A stretch of DNA of 37,702 bases from a virus. The position numbers and the translations under genes were made by a program. Location: the IMG/VR virus record IMGVR_UViG_3300043464_002221, positions 1-37,702 of that record; one strand, written 5' to 3'. Positions 1 to 8,900 of the stretch are shown one piece after another (within the stretch, counting starts at the first letter, position 1; the number at the start of each line of letters is the position of its first letter). A model generated the notes under the pieces. It was not told where the DNA came from. It searched no databases and was given only the letters and a program-made list of their open reading frames with translations.

Positions 1-60
1 CCTATCCAGAAATATATTTTCAGCTAAATTAATGAGTTGCTGTTGACTGAAGTCGTTCAT
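1..60 (-). CDS. N-terminus of a truncated unknown gene
   Basis: An ATG at 60-58 opens a reading frame that runs leftwards off the window edge. Only about 20 residues are visible, beginning MNDFSQQQLINLAENIFL. The frame is open to the edge and the upstream 200 bases contain no other gene on this strand, so this looks like the first codons of a real gene. Too little is present to assign a function. No clear Shine-Dalgarno sequence precedes the ATG. Confidence 0.5.
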   Translation of the reverse strand, partial: MNDFSQQQLINLAENIFLDR

Positions 61-187
61 TGGTTGTGGATAGTGATTGTTTTTGTATTCTTACACATAT
101 AATGGAGTTTAGGGGTGTTGTATGTGCCAGTTGTAAAAGTGGTATAATACTTATTTAATAATAGTTAATAAAGGGGTGGCATCACTT

Positions 188-228
188 TTGACAAAGCGGA
201 GCGTAACAGGATACTTAGAGTTTGTCAA
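188..228. repeat. Inverted repeat TTGACAAA / TTTGTCAA
   Basis: Perfect 8-base arms (188-195 and 221-228) flank a 25-base spacer in the intergenic region between two minus-strand genes. The left arm contains TTGACA, a consensus -35 hexamer on the plus strand, with GATACT 16 bases downstream. The right arm is the same hexamer on the minus strand. It may be an operator or an early promoter, but no plus-strand gene follows closely. Confidence 0.35.
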
Positions 229-263
229 TAGGCATTAATACTACGTTAGAGATTCCTGATATT

Positions 264-674
264 TCAAGAAGGGGCTTGACAAATGGAAACGGGTGTGTTA
301 CAGTAAATTTCGTAATAAGAGTGTTCCAGTTCTTCCGCTCTTATCTCCCAGGGTTCGTCGTCATAAACTTTTCCTTTCCATAAGAGTTTTCCGTTCTTTT
401 CTGTCAGATTACCAATAATATAATCTTCTATATGAATCATTTCGTGAATCAGTGTCTTTTCATATTCTTCTTTAGATAAGTTGCGATTAATTTCAATAAC
501 AAACTCAAGATCATCCGTTGAGTGCATAGTTGCCGAATGGTCCTTCAAATTAGTGTGTAGTACAGTAACATCAAAATCATATTGTTCAAGAAATGTATCA
601 CTATACCAGTTCAACACATCTTCGCATATAATTTTTTGTTGATCTGTTGAATTTTGAATATCAGTGAAAAGCAT
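264..674 (-). CDS. Putative zinc metallopeptidase (HExxH)
   Basis: The protein (136 aa from the ATG at 674) has a helix carrying HEMIH at residues 77-81, the zincin zinc-binding signature, followed about 30 residues later by a glutamate-rich WEIRAEELEH segment that could supply the third ligand. This layout resembles small SprT-like or ImmA/IrrE-like metallopeptidases found in phages and mobile elements. The substrate is unknown. An in-frame TTG at 695 has GGAG six bases upstream and would add a short hydrophobic leader (WILLLP). The ATG is chosen because the extension overlaps the preceding small frame. The metallopeptidase call rests on the motif alone. Confidence 0.55.
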   Translation of the reverse strand: MLFTDIQNSTDQQKIICEDVLNWYSDTFLEQYDFDVTVLHTNLKDHSATMHSTDDLEFVIEINRNLSKEEYEKTLIHEMIHIEDYIIGNLTEKNGKLLWKGKVYDDEPWEIRAEELEHSYYEIYCNTPVSICQAPS

Positions 675-762
675 AGGCAATAATAGTATCCACAACTCTA
701 ACTCCCCAGTGCATTAGCCAAATGAATGAAGCCACAAAGATAAGTTTTTCGTTGACGGTCAT
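661..762 (-). CDS. Possible small membrane peptide (33 aa)
   Basis: A 33-residue frame starting MTVNEKLIFVASFIWL contains a single hydrophobic segment long enough to span a membrane (about residues 7-17 and onward) and ends just inside the start of the metallopeptidase-like gene. That overlap suggests translational coupling. No Shine-Dalgarno sequence is visible, and an overlapping plus-strand frame (722-1003) also has a hydrophobic N-terminus, so coding is uncertain. No family is recognised. Confidence 0.25.
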   Translation of the reverse strand: MTVNEKLIFVASFIWLMHWGVRVVDTIIAYAFH

Positions 763-840
763 TTTATGGTGTCTAGGTGCTGTTACCATAGTAGAAATTT
801 TATCATTAAGTCGGAATGGTGTTCGGATTTTAAGGTGGCA

Positions 841-890
841 CAAAAAGAAAGAGAGTGGGCCGAGAGTCCACCAACTCTCAATCCACTCTC
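841..890 (-). terminator. Rho-independent-like terminator
   Basis: GAGAGTGG (851-858) pairs perfectly with CCACTCTC (883-890). Inside it GAGAGT (862-867) pairs with ACTCTC (874-879) around a six-base loop. On the minus strand the stem is followed by TTTCTTTTTG (850-841). This is a strong stem plus U-rich tail reading leftwards. Confidence 0.5.
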
Positions 891-1031
891 CCTCCTTTCT
901 CGTTGAATCAACCACCAACTTCAACGAGGTTCTGGGTTGCCTAAGAAACGAGCAAGTCCTTCAGAACAAAAGTAATGTAGCACGTTCGCCGCCTTTTGGT
1001 TAAGCCCGGTGGCACTTCACAAACTGGCCCA
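841..1031. other. Gene-poor block with clustered stem-loops
   Basis: No convincing gene was found from about 763 to 1031. The block carries four inverted repeats: 851-890 (terminator-like), TCGTTGAA/TTCAACGA (900-907, 920-927), GTTCTG/CAGAAC (929-934, 962-967) and GCCGCC/GGTGGC with one G-U pair (988-993, 1008-1013). A structured untranslated RNA or small RNA is possible. I could not fold it into a tRNA. Confidence 0.4.
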
Positions 1032-1032
1032 A

Positions 1033-1039
1033 CTAAATA
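1033..1039 (+). promoter_or_regulatory. Late-promoter-like motif CTAAATA
   Basis: CTAAATA followed by AGATAAAC lies 22 bases ahead of the ATG at 1062. The same motif and spacing occur before several other virion genes here, matching the T4-type late promoter (TATAAATA) recognised through the gp33/gp45/gp55 system. Confidence 0.55.
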
Positions 1040-1061
1040 AGATAAACTAAACCTGATCAAT

Positions 1062-1439
1062 ATGGCCGCAACTGTCTTAAATGGTACAACTTCTAATGGT
1101 AGTATAAGTTGGACAAACAATACTGGTGGTAATGTGCGCCTAATCGTTAATTATTTTGGTAATCCTACACCATCATCAGCAAATACTTCATATGGAGTCC
1201 AAATAGCCATTGGATCGGCAACATATCGCGCTCCAATTGCAACAGCGGTTGGTAAAAATCTATCCACATATACAACCGGCACACTTTCACAAGTTAATAT
1301 GAGTGCTTTTGGTTCTAGTGGAGATAATTCACTTCCCGTAGAATTATACATTCCAATTGCAACAACTCTTACCCTTTCTAGAATAACCGGAAGTGGAGAG
1401 TATTCTTATAATTTGTTACTTTTACCAGAAAACGGTTAA
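1062..1439 (+). CDS. Small beta-rich virion protein
   Basis: The 125-aa product starts MAATVLNGTTSNGSISWTNN and is rich in Gly, Ser, Thr and Asn with short hydrophobic strands and no charged helices. That composition is typical of phage fibre or capsid-decoration proteins. It is read opposite to the neighbouring fibre genes, has its own CTAAATA late-promoter-like motif, and converges on the next gene with a 4-base overlap of the stop codons (1436-1439). No specific family is recognised. A structural role is inferred from composition, promoter type and neighbours. Confidence 0.6.
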   Translation: MAATVLNGTTSNGSISWTNNTGGNVRLIVNYFGNPTPSSANTSYGVQIAIGSATYRAPIATAVGKNLSTYTTGTLSQVNMSAFGSSGDNSLPVELYIPIATTLTLSRITGSGEYSYNLLLLPENG

Positions 1440-1609
1440 AGACTAATATTAAACCCCCTCGTAGTAAATGGTACAGGTTTAACGGAGTCTGCAAGTTTTT
1501 CTCTGGTTATTGCCCCGTTTTGAACCTTACCAGTAGAAACAGAATTATCATTAAGATCCACAGTATTAATGCTAGCGTCTTTAATAATTTCAGCTTGTGT
1601 TTGTGCCAT
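1436..1609 (-). CDS. Short virion-associated protein (57 aa)
   Basis: The frame starts ATG at 1609 (MAQTQAEIIKDASINTVDLN) and ends TAA at 1436. The pattern of alternating Asp/Asn, Val and Gly with phrases such as NDNSVSTGKV and NGAITREKLADSV resembles the repeat-like connector segments of phage tail-fibre and hinge proteins. It is the last gene of the minus-strand fibre cluster, 17 bases after the 1627-1902 gene, and its stop overlaps that of the convergent plus-strand gene. A fibre-associated role is an inference. Confidence 0.6.
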   Translation of the reverse strand: MAQTQAEIIKDASINTVDLNDNSVSTGKVQNGAITREKLADSVKPVPFTTRGFNISL

Positions 1610-1626
1610 TTTAGATGTAAATAAAT

Positions 1627-1902
1627 TTAACTAAATCCTACCGGCCAAATCTGACCGGTAGATTTTAAGACAACTTGAAGAGCCGATACAACAACTGGAT
1701 CAAACCCTGGTGATACAAAATTTATACCACCGGCATTGCCGATATTTGGTGATACGGGGTTCACACCACTAATTTGAATAGTAAATCCTGCAGGAGATAC
1801 TTTTGATTGGGGTCCAAGTTCTCTTAGTGTAACAATAGACCCCGCAAAAGATCCACTATTCCAAAATGCTCCACTTAAGCTCTGAGCTGTAGTTATACTC
1901 AT
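1627..1902 (-). CDS. Small fibre-cluster structural protein
   Basis: The 91-aa product (MSITTAQSLSGAFWNSGSFA) is rich in Gly, Ser, Val and Pro with no helical stretches, and contains short phrases such as NPVSPNIGNAGGINFVSPG. Its ATG at 1902 overlaps the stop of the 1899-2882 gene as ATGA, so the two are probably translationally coupled and act together. The context of long fibre proteins points to a virion component. No family is recognised. Confidence 0.6.
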   Translation of the reverse strand: MSITTAQSLSGAFWNSGSFAGSIVTLRELGPQSKVSPAGFTIQISGVNPVSPNIGNAGGINFVSPGFDPVVVSALQVVLKSTGQIWPVGFS

Positions 1903-2882
1903 CCTACTGTACGGGCAAGAAATACTGGGTTGCTGGTGATTGAGTTAACGTCCCCTTGGTTACTAAATGCTAGTATTTCATATTCTTCAACTCCGGCATC
2001 CACTGTAGCATTATCTTGTATTGCTAAAATGTTACTATTTTTAATAGAAGAGATCCCGAAATCTGTGGGCAAATCTGTTGAATGAATACTAGTGAGCCGA
2101 ATGCCATTGAAAACAGGATTGAAATTTGAACCCGCACTAGGATTGGCTGCTGTTGTCCATCCAGGTAAGGCAAATCCATTACTAGGATAAGTTTCCGAAG
2201 AATAATTCCCAAAATTAAGTGGAATGCAATAGTTTGCGCATGTCACCTCAGTGGCGCCACCCGAACCCCCATTAATACTCGATCCAAGAAGAAGGTCTCG
2301 CCTATGCCTATGTATAGAGTTTATTGAAATGCGGCTATTCTGGGCCAAAATACGATATATTCCGCTATGGTAGCCTAGATTTAAGTCGTAAAATGTTCTA
2401 AAGCCAGTGGACGGTGGATCAATTGTAAATGTTTGATAAGTTGTACCAGTCCGAAGAACAAAAAAGCTTCTACCACTCGATGTGTAACGAGTAATAGAGA
2501 AATTGATAGAGGTGGATACTGCTAATAGTGTGTACGCCGCACCAACGGTCGGCAGCTGGCTTGTGTTGGTATCATACCAATCAACAAATTGTGTCCCCGT
2601 AACTCCAGGTCCGCTAGGAATTTTTGATGTGGTGTTCCACCCCGTACTGGTTCTAACCCAAATTCCGGTTCCATCAAATGTGAACCAGTAATAAGTTTTT
2701 CCATAAGTTTTGGAACCATTGTATATAATCTCTAACACCCTATGCTCTCTACCACCAGATGTAAAAGAGTCGTGCCAGGCAGTCATTAACCCGGCGCCAA
2801 TAAAGGCGTCTCGTACTGCATCTGTGACCTGGGTGATTGTCCAGGGTGCCCCGGCGACGTGTGCTTGTTTGGTAACGGCCAT
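1899..2882 (-). CDS. Cyanophage-type virion structural protein
   Basis: The 327-aa product begins MAVTKQAHVAGAPWTITQV, then has a segment about a putative target or sample (DAFIGAGLMTAWHDSF, VLEIIYNGSKTYGKTYYWF) of a kind that recurs, from memory, in tail-fibre-region proteins of T4-like cyanophages. The rest is Gly/Ser/Thr/Asn-rich and beta-like, ending in an Asn-rich segment. It sits 56 bases downstream of the giant fibre gene and is coupled by ATGA to the next small gene. Role: probable tail-fibre or baseplate-associated virion protein. Confidence 0.65.
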   Translation of the reverse strand: MAVTKQAHVAGAPWTITQVTDAVRDAFIGAGLMTAWHDSFTSGGREHRVLEIIYNGSKTYGKTYYWFTFDGTGIWVRTSTGWNTTSKIPSGPGVTGTQFVDWYDTNTSQLPTVGAAYTLLAVSTSINFSITRYTSSGRSFFVLRTGTTYQTFTIDPPSTGFRTFYDLNLGYHSGIYRILAQNSRISINSIHRHRRDLLLGSSINGGSGGATEVTCANYCIPLNFGNYSSETYPSNGFALPGWTTAANPSAGSNFNPVFNGIRLTSIHSTDLPTDFGISSIKNSNILAIQDNATVDAGVEEYEILAFSNQGDVNSITSNPVFLARTVG

Positions 2883-2938
2883 AATTGTTAGTTCTCTTGA
2901 AAATGAATTGTGATTTTATATAAAGTGAACGAAGAAAT

Positions 2939-5900
2939 TTAACTCTTCTTTAGTTCAATAATTTCAGAATTTAACTCTTTAATGGCCTCAATTAATAGAC
3001 CAACTAAATTACCATAAGCAACTGATTTTGTTCCATTGGATGTTAAAACAATTTCGGGAATAATTTGTTCAACTTCCTGTGCAATTAAACCGATTTGATG
3101 GGTGTTTGTATCATATTTATCATACTCAACACCTCGAAGTTGAAGAACCTTATCTAGAGCATTTGGAATTGTGTTAATGTTGGTCTTAAGATTAATATCA
3201 GAATTTTGAGTTAAAGTTCCAGGTATAGTTAAATTTCCATTAGAGTCTAATACTGATACGTTTCCGGTTCCATTTACATTTTTAGTTACAAACTGTATAT
3301 TACCACCATTTGTGATATTAAAAATACCCCACTGTCCATCTGTTCCTCCGTCAACAGTTAAATCCCCGGAACCAGCATTATCACCATTGATTAATTGTAA
3401 GGTTCCTTTAAGATTTACATTATCAGACCACTTTAAACCGGTGGGTTGACTACTATCTGGAGTAAGATTTTGACCGGGTAAGCCAACAGTAAGAATACCA
3501 GCATTATTATCGGAAATACCAACCACTAAATCACCCCTGGCGCTCCAGGAACCATTACCTAGTAACGATCCTTGACCGCCAAGAGCAACAATAAAATGAG
3601 ATAAACCAACAGCCGGTGCCGTGGTAAATCTAATAGTAGCAGTATTAATTCCGCCACTTTGTAATATATAGTAATCGGTTCCGGGTCTTTGAATGATCCC
3701 GCCTATTGAAACAATGAGATTAGCAGAGCTATCAAATGGTATATAAGGGGAACCATTCAATCTAAGATTAAAATCTGTTGTAGTTCCATCAAAAGTAGAG
3801 AGATTATCTAAAACGACAGAATTACCATTACCCTGTCCACCAACTGAAGCCAGAGGTTGAGTCGTTGTGGTTAATGTTATAAAGTTAGATCCAACATTAC
3901 GCTTAATCAGTCTTACATATACGAGACCAGTATCGTCACCCTGGAGAATTGGAACCGGATTCTGTATAATTGTTTCGGAATTTAAGGTTGTTACGTTTTC
4001 AGAGTATGGTTTACTGTCTCCTAGGTTTATCATGGTTTGCAGTGGACCACCAGGATTAGTACGAGGATCAGAGTTTCTTTGAGCTGCGGATCTATAAATT
4101 CTTACCCAAGATGGCTCAGAAACCTGAATGGTTATCAACTCAGAAAGTTTACCCAATTCCATTGTAAAATCAGCAACTCCATCCTGTCCTATAACTGGAG
4201 TTGTGAAATTCGTAATAATTCTGGTAGTTGATATTCCAGCCGTTGCTGCAGAATTAGCCGGGACATATCCCAGAGCATTTATAACCTCATCTGTTGAAAG
4301 TGCAGCATCGCTGCCGCCCGCCTTTAAGAAATTGGTTGTAGTTACGCCACTTTTTATAAATCCGGTTGCAGTAATTGGAGCAGTAGAAGATATTCCAACA
4401 GTTATTGTACCAATACCAGTTCCAGAAGAAATTCCAGAAATAGTGATATTGGAAGAACCTCTAAAGTTAATCTGGGTTGCAATTCCAACAAACGTATTAG
4501 TTGGACCGGTTGAAATGCCAATGCCATTTCCTAACGGTGATGCCCCATTAAAGGTTAATGTTGTGATACCAGTATTAGCATCATATGAAGAATTTAGGGT
4601 AATTCCGGTTGTTTTAAAGTCAACCAGAGAAGTAATACCAACAAATGAGCTATTATTTGCAACTCCCAGACCGAAATTTGCAGCAGCTCCGATTCTTCCA
4701 AAAGTTTCCCATTGACCATTGGAGGTATAAATCCAACCAGCAAACCCGCCTGTTATAGGTAGAGAATTATATTGAACATCGCCAGGGTTGCCAGCTATTG
4801 TCGGAATGCTATCACCAATAGTATATTTCCTTGATGTATTAGTTGTGCCCTTTAGGTATAATGATATTGCCTCAAATCCTTTGGTTGAACTTGAAACCAA
4901 TTTTTCATTAAAAAGAACCGGGCCATCAAATTGTGAAATTAGATTTCTATCTGGACCGCCCTCAACGCGAAGAGTGCGACTAACAGTAGAGTCTAAAGTG
5001 GTTTCAATATTAAATCCAGCATTTGAATTATTAACACTAAGATCTTCACCAGTTATGGATGGTATAGGTGAATCTAATAATTCTTCGGTTCCGGTTGTTG
5101 TATTGATTTTCTTACCACCGATGAAGAAGTTTCCATCAGCATTCATTCCATCATATACTACTACTCCACCATTTTCTCTAGTTGCCTGTGCCAGAAGTTC
5201 TTCTTTGGGTGAAAGAATTCTATCTTGTCGGTCGGGCAGTGCGGCAGAATAATTACCAGACCCATAACCTGGATATTCAAAAGTATGACCACTTGCCTTG
5301 ATTAAAGAGTTTCTTCTTAATTCAACAGGAATAGGTTTAATTTCATAAACGTATGCTCCAGTTGCATGTGATGCACTACGAGTACCAAGAACACCACGAA
5401 AAACAGTAATAGGACTAGAAGTAACCGTGGTTGAAATTCTTACAATTTCTTCATCAATTAATAGATAATCACCAATTCTCAGACCATTAGTGTTGATGGG
5501 TAAGAATGTTGTGGTTGAATTTATTGCAGAGTTTAGTGTAGTCGTCAATCCTGCATAATTTGGAACCATTCTACCGCTAAGATTTTCATTCGTAACACTA
5601 ATAGTTCCACCGTTAGATGATGCTCCCTGTTTGTAGACTCTAGGTGTACCAGAATATGTTAATAATTCACTAGTAATACCGGCCGAAACTGTAAAAGTTG
5701 TCAGACCAACAATAGAGTTTACAACAAAGGTATTATTGAAAAATGAGCCGTTAAATCCGCCCAGTAGAATCTTATTATTTACAACCAGGCCGTTATTTTC
5801 GGTAGTGGTAAATGTTACAATTCCGGTTGTAGGCGAATAAATTGCAGTAGAAATGCCAAAATTTCGTCCGGTTAATTCAACATAAGCATTGGAAAGATTA

Positions 5901-8900
5901 GAAGAACTGATGCCGGAATTTGTTATTGATGATGCAGAGGAAACGGTTAGTGATTTACTGCTAGAAATTCCAGTAATTCTATAAGTCGTGTTATAGGCAT
6001 CATTAGATCCATTAATTTTTATAGATTCGCCTACATGATTGTAAATAGAAGTTACACTAACGAAACCAACCGAAAATCCCGTTGTTGTAGCAATACCAAC
6101 TACTGACAGTCTATCTCCAATTGCATAGTTGCTACCACCATCCATTACTCCGATGCTAGAGATAGCACCAAGAGGACTTACTGTAACCCTGGCTGTTGCT
6201 GTATCTCCGAGAGAGTTAGAATTAACAAGATTTGCATTGTAATAATATTCGGTTGTGCCAGAACCGATACCATAACCACTACCTGGAGTCGTTATAGAAA
6301 GAGCACTAATTGGATTTAATCCGTGATCTAAAGTTGTAAAAATAGTATGAGCGGTTCCGACATTATTAGAAATAATAGCCGTAATACCAACCCCTACAGA
6401 ATGGTCCAGAAAAGTTTTCTGTAGAGTTTCTCGTGTTATTGAATATTGTGGATCATTAATGACTACTTGACCCAGTGGTTCTGACAGAGCAAAAGATGTT
6501 GCTGCTCTAGAATCAGATACCGGATTATCTCTATTTTTCTGGGGATATAGATTTTGAATCGGTTGTGAATATTTTAATTCCTTAAACGGTTCAGAGATTG
6601 GAGAGTTAGAAGAATTGAGAACGGTTAAGTAATAAATACCATCTTGAACACCAGGAATATGTTTTTTACTTTCTTCAACTTTATAAACGTAGAATGTATT
6701 TTTATACTTTGACCGCGTAAAATATGGAGAAGAAGTATTTCTGTTTGAGGTGTTATTGATGAAAGTTCCAGGATTGGCTACTAAATTAATACCAAAACTT
6801 TTACGATCATAAAGATTGGAAACCGTAAATACTCCATTATACCCAAGTTTTTCTGTTCCATTTATATTGTTGGAGCTTCTAATATTTTTAATTTCAACTA
6901 CCGAACCAACAGATAAATTGTGCGCAAGTTCAGAACCAATAATTGCAACACCACCACTCCATGTTGCAGTGGAAATCAATCTCTGATTTCTTAGTTGCGC
7001 CGGATTAGAGATTGTGGTAGTAGTAGGCGAAAATAGTGCAGAGACTTCTGAATTGTTATTACCAATCGTGCTACTAGACTCTTGAATAACATAACCTTCT
7101 AGCGGAGGTCTTGCGGCCAGAGTTGCAGCGGGAATAACATAACGTATTCTGTAAATCGTATCCGAGAGTGTCCGAGAATCAACCCTGCGGGTTATATATG
7201 TCCTGGGTGTATTTCGCTGTGAGAGGCCACTCAGGGCCCCGTAAAGGCCGCTGTTGGGTTCTACTGTGATGTACCAGCCATTAGCATCATATTGAATGGG
7301 ATGGCCAATTTCTCCGGCGGTTTTATCTGAAACCCTGCTGGTTATACTAAGAGTTCCACCCCGCCCGCTAAGACTCATTTCAGAATCATTGGGGGTCTGG
7401 GCTAATTTAATTTGATTATCATTACCGGTGGTAATTACATAATAAAGTTGATTCGGTGAAACATTATCGGGAAGTTGTCCATTGTCACTAATAACTCTTA
7501 CGGATTCTCCAGAAGAGAAGGTGTGGTTCGTAGTTAGGGTTAAAGTGTTAGAGGTAATACTATTAATACCAGAATTGCTTCTGCCAACCGTAAAGGTTTT
7601 TTCGGCAGAACTAGTTCCATTAGGTATACGAATTTTTGCAGAATATTCGGTTGAATTGATTACAACTTTGAGATCATCGTTAAATTTAGCACCAATTCTA
7701 TATCCATCTACAACCGAATCTGGTTTGCTCTTATTGGCCAGGTATAAGCGCGAAGAAATACCAACATTTAAGGTTGTGGAGGTATCAATAGAATCATAAG
7801 AAACTGTAATCTCAGAAGCATCAATCTCTTTGGGTGGAATGATATGAGTAATATAACCCACATCGTCTCTAATAAATGAGCTATTCCTATAGCCGCGAGA
7901 TACTAAAGATTTTGCTCCAAAGTTGGAGTTTGAGCAATTTATAGATTGGTCCGAGCCGCTTTCACTTAGGAATTGATGAGAATATCCTATGGCAAAAACC
8001 GAGACTACTTGAATGTAGCCATCATTGCTGGATTTAATATGATAGTTTTCATATGCTGGCTTATGTCGGGCTCTACTGTCTGTATGAATATTTTCGTTTC
8101 CACTTGCAGTATTATCCTCAAAGACGCCAGTTGAGCTGTTATATTTAACAAATGCTCTTGGGTCTTTTTGAAGGCCAATACCAGTAAATTGTGCAACAAC
8201 TACCGATTTGAAGCCCGATACCTTAGAACCATCAACATGAAGTCCACTCCTGCCCCATACAGTTTTGCTGGCAAGATTATGTAAATATGGTGAAGATGAA
8301 GATATTGTATCTACTGAAATATTAAGAGTTGCACTAGAAAAAGCTAAGTTTGGTGAAGGATTAGCAGGAATACCAGGGGCATCATATACAACTTCAGTTG
8401 GGCTGACTATTTGTCGTACTACATATTGACCATCATAGCCTGGAACTGGAACACCCTCAATACGAATAGGAGTGCCAGTATCTAGCTCACCGATAGGCTG
8501 CGAAAGAGTTACTGTAATTGCCGTTGACGGCACTATACCATTTCCGGCTCTTATTGTGGAGATTGCAACTTCTTTTCCTCTAGAGCCAACTATACGATAT
8601 TCATCTATTCTTGGTTGAATATCAATATTTGCCGAGGGATAATCTGGTTGAATTTCTCTACCAGAAGATAGACCAAAAGCAATACCGACCTTCTCATAGA
8701 ACATTTGAAGGTCGGTTCTTGTGGTTGAATATGTCTGAAATGTATCAGCAATTGTGACAGGATTTACACCATCTGCTACTCCAAAATCATCTAATTTATG
8801 ACTTGAAAAGTTTGGAGCGAAAATTGAATCGGTGTAGTCTTTATAAACATAACCACTAGGGTCTTCAATGGTAAAATCTTTCAGATAATTTTGACCGGTT

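Noticed and set aside
188-215. TTGACA-16-GATACT as a sigma-70 promoter on the plus strand
   Set aside because: The -10 box is a weak match and no plus-strand gene starts within several hundred bases. The inverted repeat is reported instead.
722-1003. Plus-strand 93-aa frame with hydrophobic N-terminus
   Set aside because: It runs through the stem-loop block and terminator-like hairpin, has an odd composition in its second half, and no ribosome site. Left as uncertain non-coding.
920-1031. Possible tRNA in the stem-loop block
   Set aside because: Stems could not be arranged into a cloverleaf, and there is no T-loop (GTTCGAxTC-like) or anticodon arm of proper length.
4128-5252. Long plus-strand frames inside the giant fibre gene
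   Set aside because: They are antisense shadows of the Ser/Thr/Gly-rich coding sequence, with no ribosome sites and no recognisable domains.
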